A stretch of DNA of 40,417 bases from an uncultured Planctomycetota bacterium (GTDB taxonomy: Bacteria > Planctomycetota > Planctomycetia > Pirellulales > Thermoguttaceae): the NCBI GenBank assembly GCA_902786505.1, contig CADACS010000009.1, forward strand, positions 1 through 40,417. The letters are read 5' to 3'. Position 1 is the stretch's first letter, and each line of letters begins with the position of its first letter. The translations under genes were made by a program, and so were the position numbers. The notes beneath the pieces are model-generated. The model did no database searches and had not been told where the DNA came from. It saw only the letters and a list, made by a program, of their open reading frames with translations. Positions 7,826-15,256 of the stretch are shown in pieces.

Positions 7826-8785
7826 TCAGGAATCGTCTCGAAATTTCGTCCAATCGATTTTCATTTTGCGCATGCGGGAACGCAGCGTGTAAGGATTGAT
7901 CTGTAAAAGGGACGCCGCGCCGTTTTTACCCTCGACTACCCCGTTCGTTAATCGGAGCGCGCTCTCAATGTGGCGCGAAATCGACTCGTCGAGCGACAGA
8001 AACCGCCCGTCGCTCTCCTCGTCCGGGATCGGGGCGGTTTGACGCGCGGTCGGGGGGGCGGGCGCAGGTTCGCGTTCAGGAGCGCGTTCGGGCGCTTCGC
8101 GAGAAAGCGATCCCGAAAGGGCGGTCTGTTCCATGAGGCGCCGCAGACCGTCGAGATTGTCTGGAAATTCGGTCTTTCGAATCTGGTCGAGTTCGCGTTC
8201 CGTCAGTTCTCTCGGCCAGACGCCGAGCCGCCGGCACGCGTCGCGCAAGAAAACGGCCGCAAGCTCCGCGACGTCGGCGCCGCGGTCGCGCAGCGGAGGC
8301 AAAAAGATCGGGAACGCGGTCAGCAGCGCGTCGAATTCGGGCGCGAAGACCTCGCGGTCGCGCAGTTCCAGATACGGAATCGTCGAGCTCAAAAGGACGC
8401 GCGGCTTAAAGGACGCCGAACGCGCGGCCGCGGCGAACCGCCGCTGAACCGACTTGGGAACCGTCTCGATTCCCTCAAGATAGAGCGCCGCCGAATCGGA
8501 TAACTCGAACGGGAAACCGTCAAACGCGCCGGAAAGGAGATCGGTCCAGCGCCGCGGCGCGAGCAGATCGCAGCGCAGTTTAACAAACGCGCCCCCGGCA
8601 ATAGCGCGCGCAAACGTCTCTTTACCGACGCCGTGCTCGCCCAAAAGAAAGACGGGAATTCGCGATTCCGACGCCAGCGCCGCGCGGTCGTACGCGGTTC
8701 GGAGCGTCGTCGTGAAGCCGATCAAATCAATGTTTTCAGAAAATCGCAGCGCCATTGCGTCTCTCGGTAAAAGGAACCGTCTCAT
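7826..8785 (-). CDS. Sigma-54-activator-like AAA+ protein with Fis-type DNA-binding domain, degenerate ATPase
   Basis: Resembles the central and C-terminal parts of NtrC-family activators, which remodel sigma-54 RNA polymerase. Walker A is intact (GEHGVGKET, about residues 49-57) and LPPLRDR marks the AAA+ domain. The Fis-like helix-turn-helix is clear at the end: NGAASLLQINPYTLRSRMRKM. Key parts of the ATPase are lost. The sigma-54-contacting GAFTGA motif is replaced by LLSGAFDGFP. Walker B reads ALYLEGIE instead of the usual T-L-F-L-D-E-I. The FR-x-DLYYRLN arginine-finger stretch is replaced by FAPEFDALLTAF. It may therefore bind DNA without activating sigma-54 polymerase. No receiver or sensor domain is present. 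The start is uncertain: ATG at 8785 or at 8755, neither with a strong ribosome binding site. Confidence 0.8.
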   Translation of the reverse strand: MRRFLLPRDAMALRFSENIDLIGFTTTLRTAYDRAALASESRIPVFLLGEHGVGKETFARAIAGGAFVKLRCDLLAPRRWTDLLSGAFDGFPFELSDSAALYLEGIETVPKSVQRRFAAAARSASFKPRVLLSSTIPYLELRDREVFAPEFDALLTAFPIFLPPLRDRGADVAELAAVFLRDACRRLGVWPRELTERELDQIRKTEFPDNLDGLRRLMEQTALSGSLSREAPERAPEREPAPAPPTARQTAPIPDEESDGRFLSLDESISRHIESALRLTNGVVEGKNGAASLLQINPYTLRSRMRKMKIDWTKFRDDS

Positions 8786-8928
8786 GACCGCTCAGCCGCG
8801 GCCACGTTTAGTATAGTCGGGCGCAAATAATATTTCAAGTAGCGTCGACGACGGGATTTTAAAAAGAAAGCGCCCGCAAATCCGGCGCCCGGACTAAGGT
8901 AAAAGATAGCGAACGGTCAAATTAATAC

Positions 8929-8957
8929 TTGTCAAAATCGGCAAGATAGATTATACT
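8929..8957 (+). promoter_or_regulatory. Sigma-70-type promoter for tatC
   Basis: -35 TTGTCA (8929-8934), a 17-nt spacer and -10 TATACT (8952-8957). Start predicted near 8964, about 84 nt before the tatC ATG. Confidence 0.65.
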
Positions 8958-9047
8958 GGGTAAAATATAACGGTCGGCGTTCAGACGCCGTTCACTTTGA
9001 CGTTTCCCGCGCGCCGCGGTCGGCGACGCGGATATAGGAATATAGCA

Positions 9048-10193
9048 ATGCCGCGAACAAAGCGAGACGAAGATCTGTTTGATCAGTCGTCGATGTCGTT
9101 CCTTGAACATCTCGACGAATTGCGCGTATGCTTGATCGGCGCGATCATGTCGATTACCGTCGGCCTGATTATCTCGGTCATTCCTCTCGGCCCCTACCCG
9201 TCTCTGGCGACCATGGCGGTCGAATATATTCAGCATCCGCTTAAAAAATCGCTCGAAAACTACCATATTCTTCAGTCGCAACATCAGCTCCAGCGCAAAC
9301 GCGCGGAACTCCGCGACGCCGGATACGACGCGAATCTTGCGTCCATGCCCGCAAGACTCCACATGACGGCGCATCCGTACTACGTCTTTCCGCACGATCT
9401 TGAAACGATCCGAAACGCGGGCGTCGACGCGACGGTCCCAAAATCGCTGCCCCAAGACGAGCGCAAACGCCTCGAAGCGCTCAAACTGGCAGATAATTTC
9501 GGCGACTACAAAAACGAGGCGATCACGCAGACCAGCCTGTCCGCCGCGACGAGTCCAAGCGAGCCGGTCATGATCATTCTGTGGGAGAAGATCGCGGAAG
9601 ATCCGCGTTCGCGCACGCGCGCCCTTTCGGTTCAGGAGTCGTTTATTATCTTTCTGAAGACGGCGTTCTTTCTCGGGATTATTCTCGGGAGTCCAGGCGT
9701 GTTCTACTACTTCTGGCGTTTCGTCGGCGCGGGCCTCTATCCTCACGAAAAGAGATACGTCTATCGGTTCCTCCCGTTGAGTATTACGCTCTTTCTGGGC
9801 GGATTCGCGATCGCGTTCTTTATCGTCTTTGAGTTCATGCTGGCGTTCCTGTTCCGCTTTAACGCCGGGATGAATATTGAGCCCGACACGCGTATTAGCG
9901 AATGGCTGAACTTCGCGCTCCTCGTTCCCGTCGCGTTCGGTATCGCGTTCCAGCTGCCGCTGGCCATGTTTGTGCTCGAACGGCTGCAGATCTTTACGAT
10001 TAAGGTCTATATGGAGAAATGGCGAATCTCCATTTTCAGCGTCGCGTGTTTGGCGATGCTCATAACGCCGCCGGATCCGTGGAGCATGATGATTATGCTC
10101 TCGTGCCTCATTATCCTCTACTTCGGCGGCGTCGGGCTCTGTAAGCTCTTCCCGCGCAAAAAGAGCGAATTCGAAGAGGAATGGCAAGACTGA
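9048..10193 (+). CDS. tatC: Sec-independent protein translocase TatC
   Basis: The multi-spanning inner-membrane receptor of the twin-arginine translocase, which recognises Tat signal peptides and exports folded proteins. The family signature SFLEHLDELR lies at residues 17-26, right before the first membrane helix. The C-terminal half shows the expected helix pairs: FIIFLKTAFFLGIILGSPGVFYYFWRFVGAGLYPHEKR, broken here as two halves FIIFLKTAFFLG and SPGVFYYFWRF, with the conserved Y-P-H-E-K, then LLVPVAFGIAFQLPLAMFVL and a final pair after LITPPDP. The 381-aa length exceeds the usual 230-260 because about 115-140 mostly polar residues are inserted in the first periplasmic loop (about 60-190). 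No tatA or tatB is adjacent. ATG 9048 has an AGGA upstream; an in-frame ATG at 8997 is less likely. Its GH43 neighbour has a Tat-like signal. Confidence 0.93.
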   Translation: MPRTKRDEDLFDQSSMSFLEHLDELRVCLIGAIMSITVGLIISVIPLGPYPSLATMAVEYIQHPLKKSLENYHILQSQHQLQRKRAELRDAGYDANLASMPARLHMTAHPYYVFPHDLETIRNAGVDATVPKSLPQDERKRLEALKLADNFGDYKNEAITQTSLSAATSPSEPVMIILWEKIAEDPRSRTRALSVQESFIIFLKTAFFLGIILGSPGVFYYFWRFVGAGLYPHEKRYVYRFLPLSITLFLGGFAIAFFIVFEFMLAFLFRFNAGMNIEPDTRISEWLNFALLVPVAFGIAFQLPLAMFVLERLQIFTIKVYMEKWRISIFSVACLAMLITPPDPWSMMIMLSCLIILYFGGVGLCKLFPRKKSEFEEEWQD

Positions 10194-10242
10194 CGCTGTC
10201 GGCCGCCGAGCCCGCGCTTGACGGTTTGCGCAAATAAAAAAA

Positions 10243-10284
10243 CGCCCCGATCGGCCGCAAAGCCTGTCGGGGCGCTTTTCGTTT
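10243..10284. terminator. Intrinsic terminator after tatC, probably bidirectional
   Basis: Stem CGCCCCGA (10243-10250) / TCGGGGCG (10267-10274) followed by CTTTTCGTTT, and preceded by a run of A residues that serves the opposite strand. It separates the convergent tatC and FmdB-family genes. Confidence 0.8.
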
Positions 10285-10312
10285 CGTAGAACGGATTCGG
10301 CGCGGCGGCAAT

Positions 10313-10540
10313 TTAGTGATGATGACAGCAGCCGCAGCCGCACGAATGGGCATGCTCTCCGCCGCAATCGTTTCCGCAAGGGACGTCGGACGCGCCGCCG
10401 TGCTGCGTGGCGGGCGCGCTCATGCGCTTAACGACGGCGTCGGAATGGCAGTCGGGACAGTTCGGTTTGTCCGAAGGATTGCGAACCAGCTCTTCAAAGA
10501 CCGACCCGCACTTCTCGCATTTATATTCGTAAACAGGCAT
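10313..10540 (-). CDS. FmdB-family zinc ribbon protein
   Basis: A small regulator-like zinc ribbon of the FmdB/CxxC-CxxC family, common in bacteria and of unclear biochemical role. It starts with the hallmark MPVYEYKCEKCG, with zinc ligands C8-C11 and C28-C31 (NCPDC), and then VVKRMSAP. After the ribbon there is a tail of about 25 residues very rich in Cys and His (for example CGNDCGGEHAHSCGCGCCHHH at the very end, here named by its key Cys/His clusters), suggesting extra metal binding. The start ATG at 10540 follows a purine-rich GAGAGAG. It stands alone on the minus strand between two terminators. Confidence 0.9.
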   Translation of the reverse strand: MPVYEYKCEKCGSVFEELVRNPSDKPNCPDCHSDAVVKRMSAPATQHGGASDVPCGNDCGGEHAHSCGCGCCHHH

Positions 10541-10694
10541 TTCTCATTCTCTCTCTGTGTTTTCCCGCGCGTGTTCTTCTTCGCGGTCCGCGCTCGAACG
10601 GCGGCGCGCAAAGACCGCGCTTGCGCTCCCGATTATAGCGCGATTTCCGCGCCGCGCAAGTTAAATTTGCCGGAACGTTTGCGCGGCGCGGCCA

Positions 10695-10735
10695 AAACGC
10701 AAAAACGCCGACCGACTTGACCGTCGATCGGCGTT
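10695..10735 (-). terminator. Intrinsic terminator of the BON-domain gene
   Basis: On the minus strand AAACGCCGA-CGAC pairs with GTCG-TCGGCGTTT around a six-base loop and is followed by a T-rich TTTTTGCGTTTT tract. It lies about 55 nt after the BON gene stop. Confidence 0.75.
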
Positions 10736-10787
10736 TAAGTTTGGCTCGCTAACCCCGAACCTTTTCGTTCGGGCTTACGCTATGCAA

Positions 10788-11597
10788 TTAGTGATATTGC
10801 ATCCGCTGACGGAAGAGCGGGGAGAACGGACCATTCTTGGAACCGTCGTTGAAATCAACCCACCAGTAACCGTCGTGCCACTGCATCGTGACCTTGCGCC
10901 ATCCAAGCGGAACTTCCGGATAGGGATAGAACGGTCCGACATAGGGGAACGCGTTGTTTTCGTAAGCTTTCGGATAAGCGACCTGCGAGTAATTCGGATA
11001 GCTCGCATAGCTCGGCCAAGCGTAATTCGGGACGTTCGGACGGCCGTTCTGGACGGCGGGGGTCTGAGCGCCTTGCGGAGCGAAGTAGTCGCTCGGGGAA
11101 CGAACGGCGGTCGCGGTTCCAGTCGCGTCAATCGGAACGCCAATCGGAGCTCCGGCGGCGTACGCGGGGACGGAAACCTGCGGAGCGGCGACGGACGCCT
11201 GGACGCCGTCGGCGCCAACGGTCGCCTGAACGACCGGCTGAGCTTCAGCGCCGTAAATAACGGGCTGCTGCGCGACAGGCGTGAGCGCCTGAACCGGACG
11301 AATCGCCGCGGGCTGCTGGAACGCGTTCGGCGTGACGTTCATCGTCTCGGATACCGCGCGAACTTTCGGAATGTGACGAACGAAATTCGCGATTTCGTCA
11401 CGATCCGCTTCGGAAGCGACGTCGCCGCGAAGACGAACCGTACCTTCCTGATAGGCGACTTCAATATTGTATTGCGGATATTGTTGCGTCAGCCGTTGAG
11501 CAATTCTATTGGCTTCTTCCTGGTTACCGGCCTGAACGCTCGGAACGCCGAGAGCGATAAGTAAGCCGAAACAAATCGGTACGAACAAACGTCGCAT
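10788..11597 (-). CDS. Exported BON-domain protein
   Basis: An exported 269-aa protein with a Sec signal peptide (1-23, ending SVQA). It has one BON domain at about residues 28-88, recognisable from the pattern IAQRLTQQYPQYNIEV...GTVRLRGDV...ANFVRHIPKVRAV. BON domains are thought to bind lipids or envelope surfaces (as in OsmY). A central Ala/Pro/Gln/Val-rich linker (about 95-185) leads to a Tyr/Pro-rich stretch and a compact C-terminal segment rich in aromatic residues (GWRKVTMQWHDGYWWVDFND). That segment is likely a separate small domain that I cannot name. A strong ribosome binding site AGGAGG (11609-11604) sits 6 nt before the ATG. It is probably a monocistronic envelope protein. Confidence 0.87.
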   Translation of the reverse strand: MRRLFVPICFGLLIALGVPSVQAGNQEEANRIAQRLTQQYPQYNIEVAYQEGTVRLRGDVASEADRDEIANFVRHIPKVRAVSETMNVTPNAFQQPAAIRPVQALTPVAQQPVIYGAEAQPVVQATVGADGVQASVAAPQVSVPAYAAGAPIGVPIDATGTATAVRSPSDYFAPQGAQTPAVQNGRPNVPNYAWPSYASYPNYSQVAYPKAYENNAFPYVGPFYPYPEVPLGWRKVTMQWHDGYWWVDFNDGSKNGPFSPLFRQRMQYH

Positions 11598-12101
11598 GCC
11601 TTTCCTCCTGCCAAGATCTGTTATCGATCGATATAACTACCTTCGTTTCGCCGATCGTGCCGAACCGTAACGGACGACCCGACTATTCGCTTCCTACGAA
11701 TCCTTTCGCGTCCTGCGAATAAGAAACGACCAGCGTAAACGCCGCGCGTTACTTAGCGCAACGATCGAATGATACGTTTGCGTGATCTCGGATATTCGTG
11801 TTGTTATTGTTTCCAAATTAGGCCACGCGCGCGCTCCAACGCTACGGAGTTCGCGAACACCGTCCCAACCCGAAATACGCAAATGAGCGGAACAGTTTGC
11901 CTGCGCAACGAAAGGAAAAACGTCAAACATAACGCATACCCGGCCTACGCTGACCGGGAGACGTCTTCTTTCGCTGAAATGTTTATCGTAGTTTTACAGG
12001 GTGGAATTCAATCCTTTTTGTAAAAATTTCCCTTTTACGTCAAATTTCGTTTTCTTGTTTAGCGACTAAACGACTCATACAGTTTTTAACGGAAAACACA
12101 A

Positions 12102-12125
12102 CGTTAAACCGCGTAAAGTTTAACG
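12102..12125. repeat. Perfect inverted repeat, possible operator
   Basis: CGTTAAAC (12102-12109) and GTTTAACG (12118-12125) are exact reverse complements separated by 8 nt. They sit in an AT-rich stretch without a gene. They may be a protein-binding site; no T-run follows. Confidence 0.4.
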
Positions 12126-12234
12126 AATGTAATAGCGCCATATCAACCTTTTCTTCAGTATTGGGGAAGGTTTTCTAAAGAAGCGGCGGCTCTCCGTCTT
12201 CATGCTCCCGCGCGTTCCGGTTACGGCGCGCCAC

Positions 12235-12268
12235 AAAAAAACCGCCTTCAGAGAGAAGACGGTTTTTT
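12235..12268. terminator. Bidirectional intrinsic terminator after the disordered-protein gene
   Basis: A-run, CCGCCTTC, a 5-nt loop, GAAGACGG and a T-run: a strong stem (one mismatch or wobble position) with A/T tracts on both sides. It lies 30-63 nt past the stop of the minus-strand gene ending at 12298. Confidence 0.85.
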
Positions 12269-12297
12269 GCAAACTTGCAGAGCGTTCGCGACGCGGA

Positions 12298-14808
12298 TCA
12301 CTTATTGCGTCCGCGGCGGTTGCGGCGGCTCAAATTGAAATTCACGACGTACGAAGAAGCCTCTTCCCAACTCGGAAGGATCGGCGCGGGCCGGCGTTCG
12401 CCGGTTCGCTCTTCGGCCTCGCGCGGACTGCGCTGAGCGCGGTCGCGAGATTCGCGCCGTTCGCGCTTTTCCTGCGGCTCGCGCGGCTCGGGAGCGCTCG
12501 GCTCGCGGCGGCGTTCGCGAGGCTGCGGCTCGTACTCGTCGTCGTAGTCGCGGCGAGCGGAGCGCGAACGCGGTTCCTCTTCCGGCGCGTCGCCATAATC
12601 GCGCGTTTCGTAGTCGCGACGGGGTTCGTCGTCATAGTCGCGGCGATTGCGGCGCGAACGTTCGCGCGGGGACTCGGCGCGGACTTCCGGCCGGTCGTCA
12701 AACTCGTCTTCCGCGTCGTAAACGCGGCGCGAACCGCGCTCGGGACGCTCTTGGCGTTCCGGACGCTCGTAACGTTCCGCTCTCTCCTGACGCTCTTGAC
12801 GTTCAACGCGTTCGGGCCGTTCCTGACGCTCCGGACGTTCAGCGCGCTCAGGCCGCTCTTGACGTTCGGGTCGCTCTTGACGTTCGGGTCGCTCTTGACG
12901 TTCGGGCCGCTCAATGCGTTCGGGCCGCTCCTGGCTTTCAGGACGCTCAAAACGTTCGCGGCGCGGACGGCGCTCGGCGCGCTCTTCGCTTTCCGACGGC
13001 ACGGACGCGAAAACCTCTTCCGCCGCGGGCGCCTGCTTTTCCGCCTGGCGGCGTTTCGGCTCGCGCTTGGGTTCCTCTTTCTTCGGCTCGGCCGCGACCG
13101 CCTTTTCGGCCTTTTCGGTCTTTTTCGACGGAGCCGGAACCTTCGCCTTCTTCGATTCGTCCTTTTTCGGAGCGCTCTTCTTCTCTTTAGCCGCTCCGAA
13201 GGATCCAAATCCCAGTTCCTCTTCCGCGCTCGCGGATCCAAAGAACGCCTGAAGATTGTCGTCGCTGTCGAAATCGACGCTCGTAACGTCTTCGATATAC
13301 TCCGGCGCGGATTCTTCGACGGACGTCTCCTCTACGGCGGCTTCCGGTTCGGCCGCGACCGCCTCTTGCGGTTCTTCCGCGACGGGCTCGGGTTCCGGCT
13401 CTTCGACGGGCGCGCCCCATTGGACTTCAATGGAGTCGTCGACGTCCCAGAAGCTCGCGTCAAATCCTTCGACCGTCTTGGGTTTCGCCTGCTCCGCGGC
13501 GCTCTCGACGGCTTCCGCAGTCTCTTCTTCCTCTTGGGCCGGTTCGACGGCGGCGGATTCCGCGTCGGCTCCGTCGAAGAAGAAGCTCGTCGAGATCTCT
13601 TGGGCGTCGGCGTCGGGCGTCGCGAAAAAGTCGGCGAAGCCGTCCAATTCCTCTTGGACGGGAGAGACTTCTTCTTCCGATTCTTCAGCCGCGGCCTCTT
13701 CTTCCGCGACGGTCTCTTCTTCTTCCGCCGCAGTCTCTTGCGGCCCTTCCGCGGTTTCCTCCTCTTCAACGGATTCTTCCGCGGCTTCTTCGACGGTTTC
13801 CTCAACCGATTCTTCAGCAGACGGTTCCTCCGCCGCAGGTTCTTCTTTGGCGGGCTCCGCCGACCAATCGAGATCAAGCGAACCGTCGTTCGATTCGAGC
13901 GAATTCATGAGCGCGGACCAACTGTCCTGAACCGTCTCGACGGCTTCCGGTTCCGGCTGCGCTGGCTCGGGCTGCTCGGGCTGCTCGGGCTGCTCGGACT
14001 GTTCGGGCTCCTCGGCGGCCGGCGCCTCCGCGGCGACGTCCGGCGTCGCAGAATCGGAAAAGAGAAAATGCGGGAGCGGCTCTTCGTCGGCGTCGTCCTG
14101 AGCCAAAATTGAGATCGGGTCCACGAACGCGGGTTCTTCCGCGGCGGGAGCCTCTTCCGCCGCTTGCTCTTCGACGACCGGCTCTTCAACGGCCTGCGTT
14201 TCGGCGGTCTGTTCAACGACAGGTTCTGCGGCGGCAGGCGCTTCAACTTCAGGTTCGGCGACAACCTGTTCTTCAACAATCGGTTCCGCGGCGGCCTGTT
14301 CTTCGGCGGCCGGTTCTTCCGCGGCAGGCTCTTTCTTAGTGGATTCCTTCGCCTTCTTCGATTTCGCGCTTTCCGACACCTTTTTGCGCGCGACGCGTTC
14401 GATCTGTTCGATAAGACCGCCGATCGCGACGTCTTTCTCTTCTTCTTCCGGGGTGGCCGGCTTCGTTCGGCGGCGGCGCTTCGGCTTCGCCTTCTCTTCG
14501 GCAGACGCTTCTTCGACTTTCGGCGCGCGCGGCTTCTTCGGCGCGACCGCCGCCGCGGCCGTGGCCAGCATCGTATCGACCTTGTCGGCGCTCAGCGATT
14601 CGCGAGACACGCTTGCCAACGCCTCTTCGACTTTTTTCGGATCAGCGACGGGCTTTTTCTTTGACGCTTTCGCTTTACGGTCGTCTTGTTTCTTACTCTT
14701 GACCGTCTTTTTCGGTTCAGATTCCGCGGCGGCGTCGGCAGACGCGTCGTCTCCGCTCAGCATACGTTGTAAGTCGTCCCAATCGCTCGGTTTTTTCTCT
14801 CGTGACAT
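12298..14808 (-). CDS. Large intrinsically disordered acidic/basic repeat protein, function unknown
   Basis: An 836-aa protein almost wholly of low complexity. The N-terminal third alternates Lys/Arg-rich and Ala/Glu-rich blocks (for example KKPRAPKVEEASAEEKAKPK). The middle is dominated by acidic Ala/Glu/Pro repeats with scattered hydrophobic spots such as SWSALMNSL, DFFATPDA and FDASFWDVDD. About residues 615-690 hold an ERPERQ-type hexapeptide array, followed by an Arg/Asp/Tyr-rich segment. The very end, ILPSWEEASSYVVNFNLSRR, is the only ordered-looking part and is probably the conserved functional motif. There is no signal peptide or membrane helix, so it is likely cytoplasmic. RNA or DNA binding through its Arg-rich tail is an inference. 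The ATG at 14808 has no ribosome binding site, but a perfect promoter lies about 340 bp upstream. Confidence 0.82.
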   Translation of the reverse strand: MSREKKPSDWDDLQRMLSGDDASADAAAESEPKKTVKSKKQDDRKAKASKKKPVADPKKVEEALASVSRESLSADKVDTMLATAAAAVAPKKPRAPKVEEASAEEKAKPKRRRRTKPATPEEEEKDVAIGGLIEQIERVARKKVSESAKSKKAKESTKKEPAAEEPAAEEQAAAEPIVEEQVVAEPEVEAPAAAEPVVEQTAETQAVEEPVVEEQAAEEAPAAEEPAFVDPISILAQDDADEEPLPHFLFSDSATPDVAAEAPAAEEPEQSEQPEQPEQPEPAQPEPEAVETVQDSWSALMNSLESNDGSLDLDWSAEPAKEEPAAEEPSAEESVEETVEEAAEESVEEEETAEGPQETAAEEEETVAEEEAAAEESEEEVSPVQEELDGFADFFATPDADAQEISTSFFFDGADAESAAVEPAQEEEETAEAVESAAEQAKPKTVEGFDASFWDVDDSIEVQWGAPVEEPEPEPVAEEPQEAVAAEPEAAVEETSVEESAPEYIEDVTSVDFDSDDNLQAFFGSASAEEELGFGSFGAAKEKKSAPKKDESKKAKVPAPSKKTEKAEKAVAAEPKKEEPKREPKRRQAEKQAPAAEEVFASVPSESEERAERRPRRERFERPESQERPERIERPERQERPERQERPERQERPERAERPERQERPERVERQERQERAERYERPERQERPERGSRRVYDAEDEFDDRPEVRAESPRERSRRNRRDYDDEPRRDYETRDYGDAPEEEPRSRSARRDYDDEYEPQPRERRREPSAPEPREPQEKRERRESRDRAQRSPREAEERTGERRPAPILPSWEEASSYVVNFNLSRRNRRGRNK
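12736..12955 (-). repeat. 18-bp coding tandem repeats (ERPERQ array)
   Basis: An 18-bp unit encoding ERPERQ-like hexapeptides recurs through this stretch. The units at 12855-12872, 12873-12890 and 12891-12908 are identical apart from one base, pointing to recent slippage or unequal exchange. The array is in frame inside the disordered-protein gene. Confidence 0.85.
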
Positions 14809-14839
14809 GTGAAAACAAACTATTGTATTTTGTGCTCTT

Positions 14840-15158
14840 CTAACGACCTCCGCGGGCGGCGGCGCCGCAAGGCGCGGGGTCTGCCCCGGACGGCCAAGAC
14901 GCGGAACTCAACTCCGCGGTTTTTGCGAGGACGTCGCGAGGGCGGTGGTAACAAAAGGGGTTCGGCGCGAATCTCCAGTCGACGCCGGAACGGGCGTCCG
15001 CCGCGCGTTCATAAAAGCGGCCGGCGGACAAAAGGCTGCGCGTTTTCTTCCGATTCATACGGAACGCGCGCCGGCGTCTCTGGCAGGAGCGCGCGTTCTA
15101 ACGCCGCGTAACAGGGCGGCTCGCCGGCAAACGCGGCGGTATAAATAATCCGCGTCAT
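14840..15158 (-). pseudogene. Possible small gene split by a frameshift, unknown function
   Basis: On the minus strand an ATG at 15158 opens a 49-codon frame (MTRIIYTAAFAG...) that ends at a TGA at 15011-15009. A frame offset by one base is open across that point and continues to a TAG near 14840, with coding-like content such as AGRFYERAADARSGVDW and FAPNPFCYHRPRDVL. Both frames favour G/C at the third codon position, as neighbouring genes do. A single added or lost base near 15010-15030 would join them into a protein of roughly 105 residues. This could be a decayed gene, an assembly error or chance in GC-rich DNA. The ATG overlaps the -10 box of the promoter, which argues against that start. 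Confidence 0.3.
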
Positions 15159-15185
15159 TATATATCCGCGCGCGCGAACTGTCAA
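15157..15185 (-). promoter_or_regulatory. Perfect-consensus sigma-70 promoter
   Basis: On the minus strand there is a -35 TTGACA (15185-15180), exactly 17 nt of spacer and a -10 TATAAT (15162-15157), a full match at both hexamers. Start predicted near 15150. It drives the 14809-15150 leader and presumably the disordered-protein gene. Confidence 0.8.
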
Positions 15186-15256
15186 GTTCCGGGGCGCGTC
15201 AAAGTATCCGCGCTTCGACCGTCCGCAACGGGGAAAGAATCACGGCGCAAACCGCG

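Larger units (their letters stand above)
11598..12297. other. 700-bp intergenic region upstream of the BON gene
   Basis: It contains the BON gene leader, no convincing promoter by eye, an inverted repeat at 12102-12125 and the terminator of the next gene. Short open frames here do not use the codon pattern of the neighbours, so I call no gene. Confidence 0.5.
14809..15256. other. 448-bp region upstream of the disordered-protein gene
   Basis: Unlike the other gaps here it is GC-rich and carries a consensus promoter firing leftward near its right end. The transcribed part holds complementary segments, for example GACGCCGG with CCGGCGTC and GTCCGCCG with CGGCGGAC, so it could fold strongly. It also holds two overlapping coding-like frames, described separately. 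I found no tmRNA, RNase P or SRP RNA signature. Confidence 0.5.

Noticed and set aside
8922..10379. A 485-codon frame opposite tatC
   Set aside because: Shadow of tatC; the product is Arg-rich and nonsensical.
12736..12955. A CRISPR-like array from the regular 18-bp repeats
   Set aside because: Repeats are directly adjacent without spacers, in frame within a gene, and too short.
12202..14112. A 636-codon open frame opposite the disordered-protein gene
   Set aside because: It is the mirror of Glu/Ala/Arg-rich codons; its Phe/Leu/Arg-rich product has no fold or start signals, while the minus-strand frame has coherent repeats and a terminator.
14821..15150. tmRNA, RNase P RNA or SRP RNA in the structured leader
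   Set aside because: I looked for the conserved signatures of each on both strands and found none, so only a generic structured region is reported.
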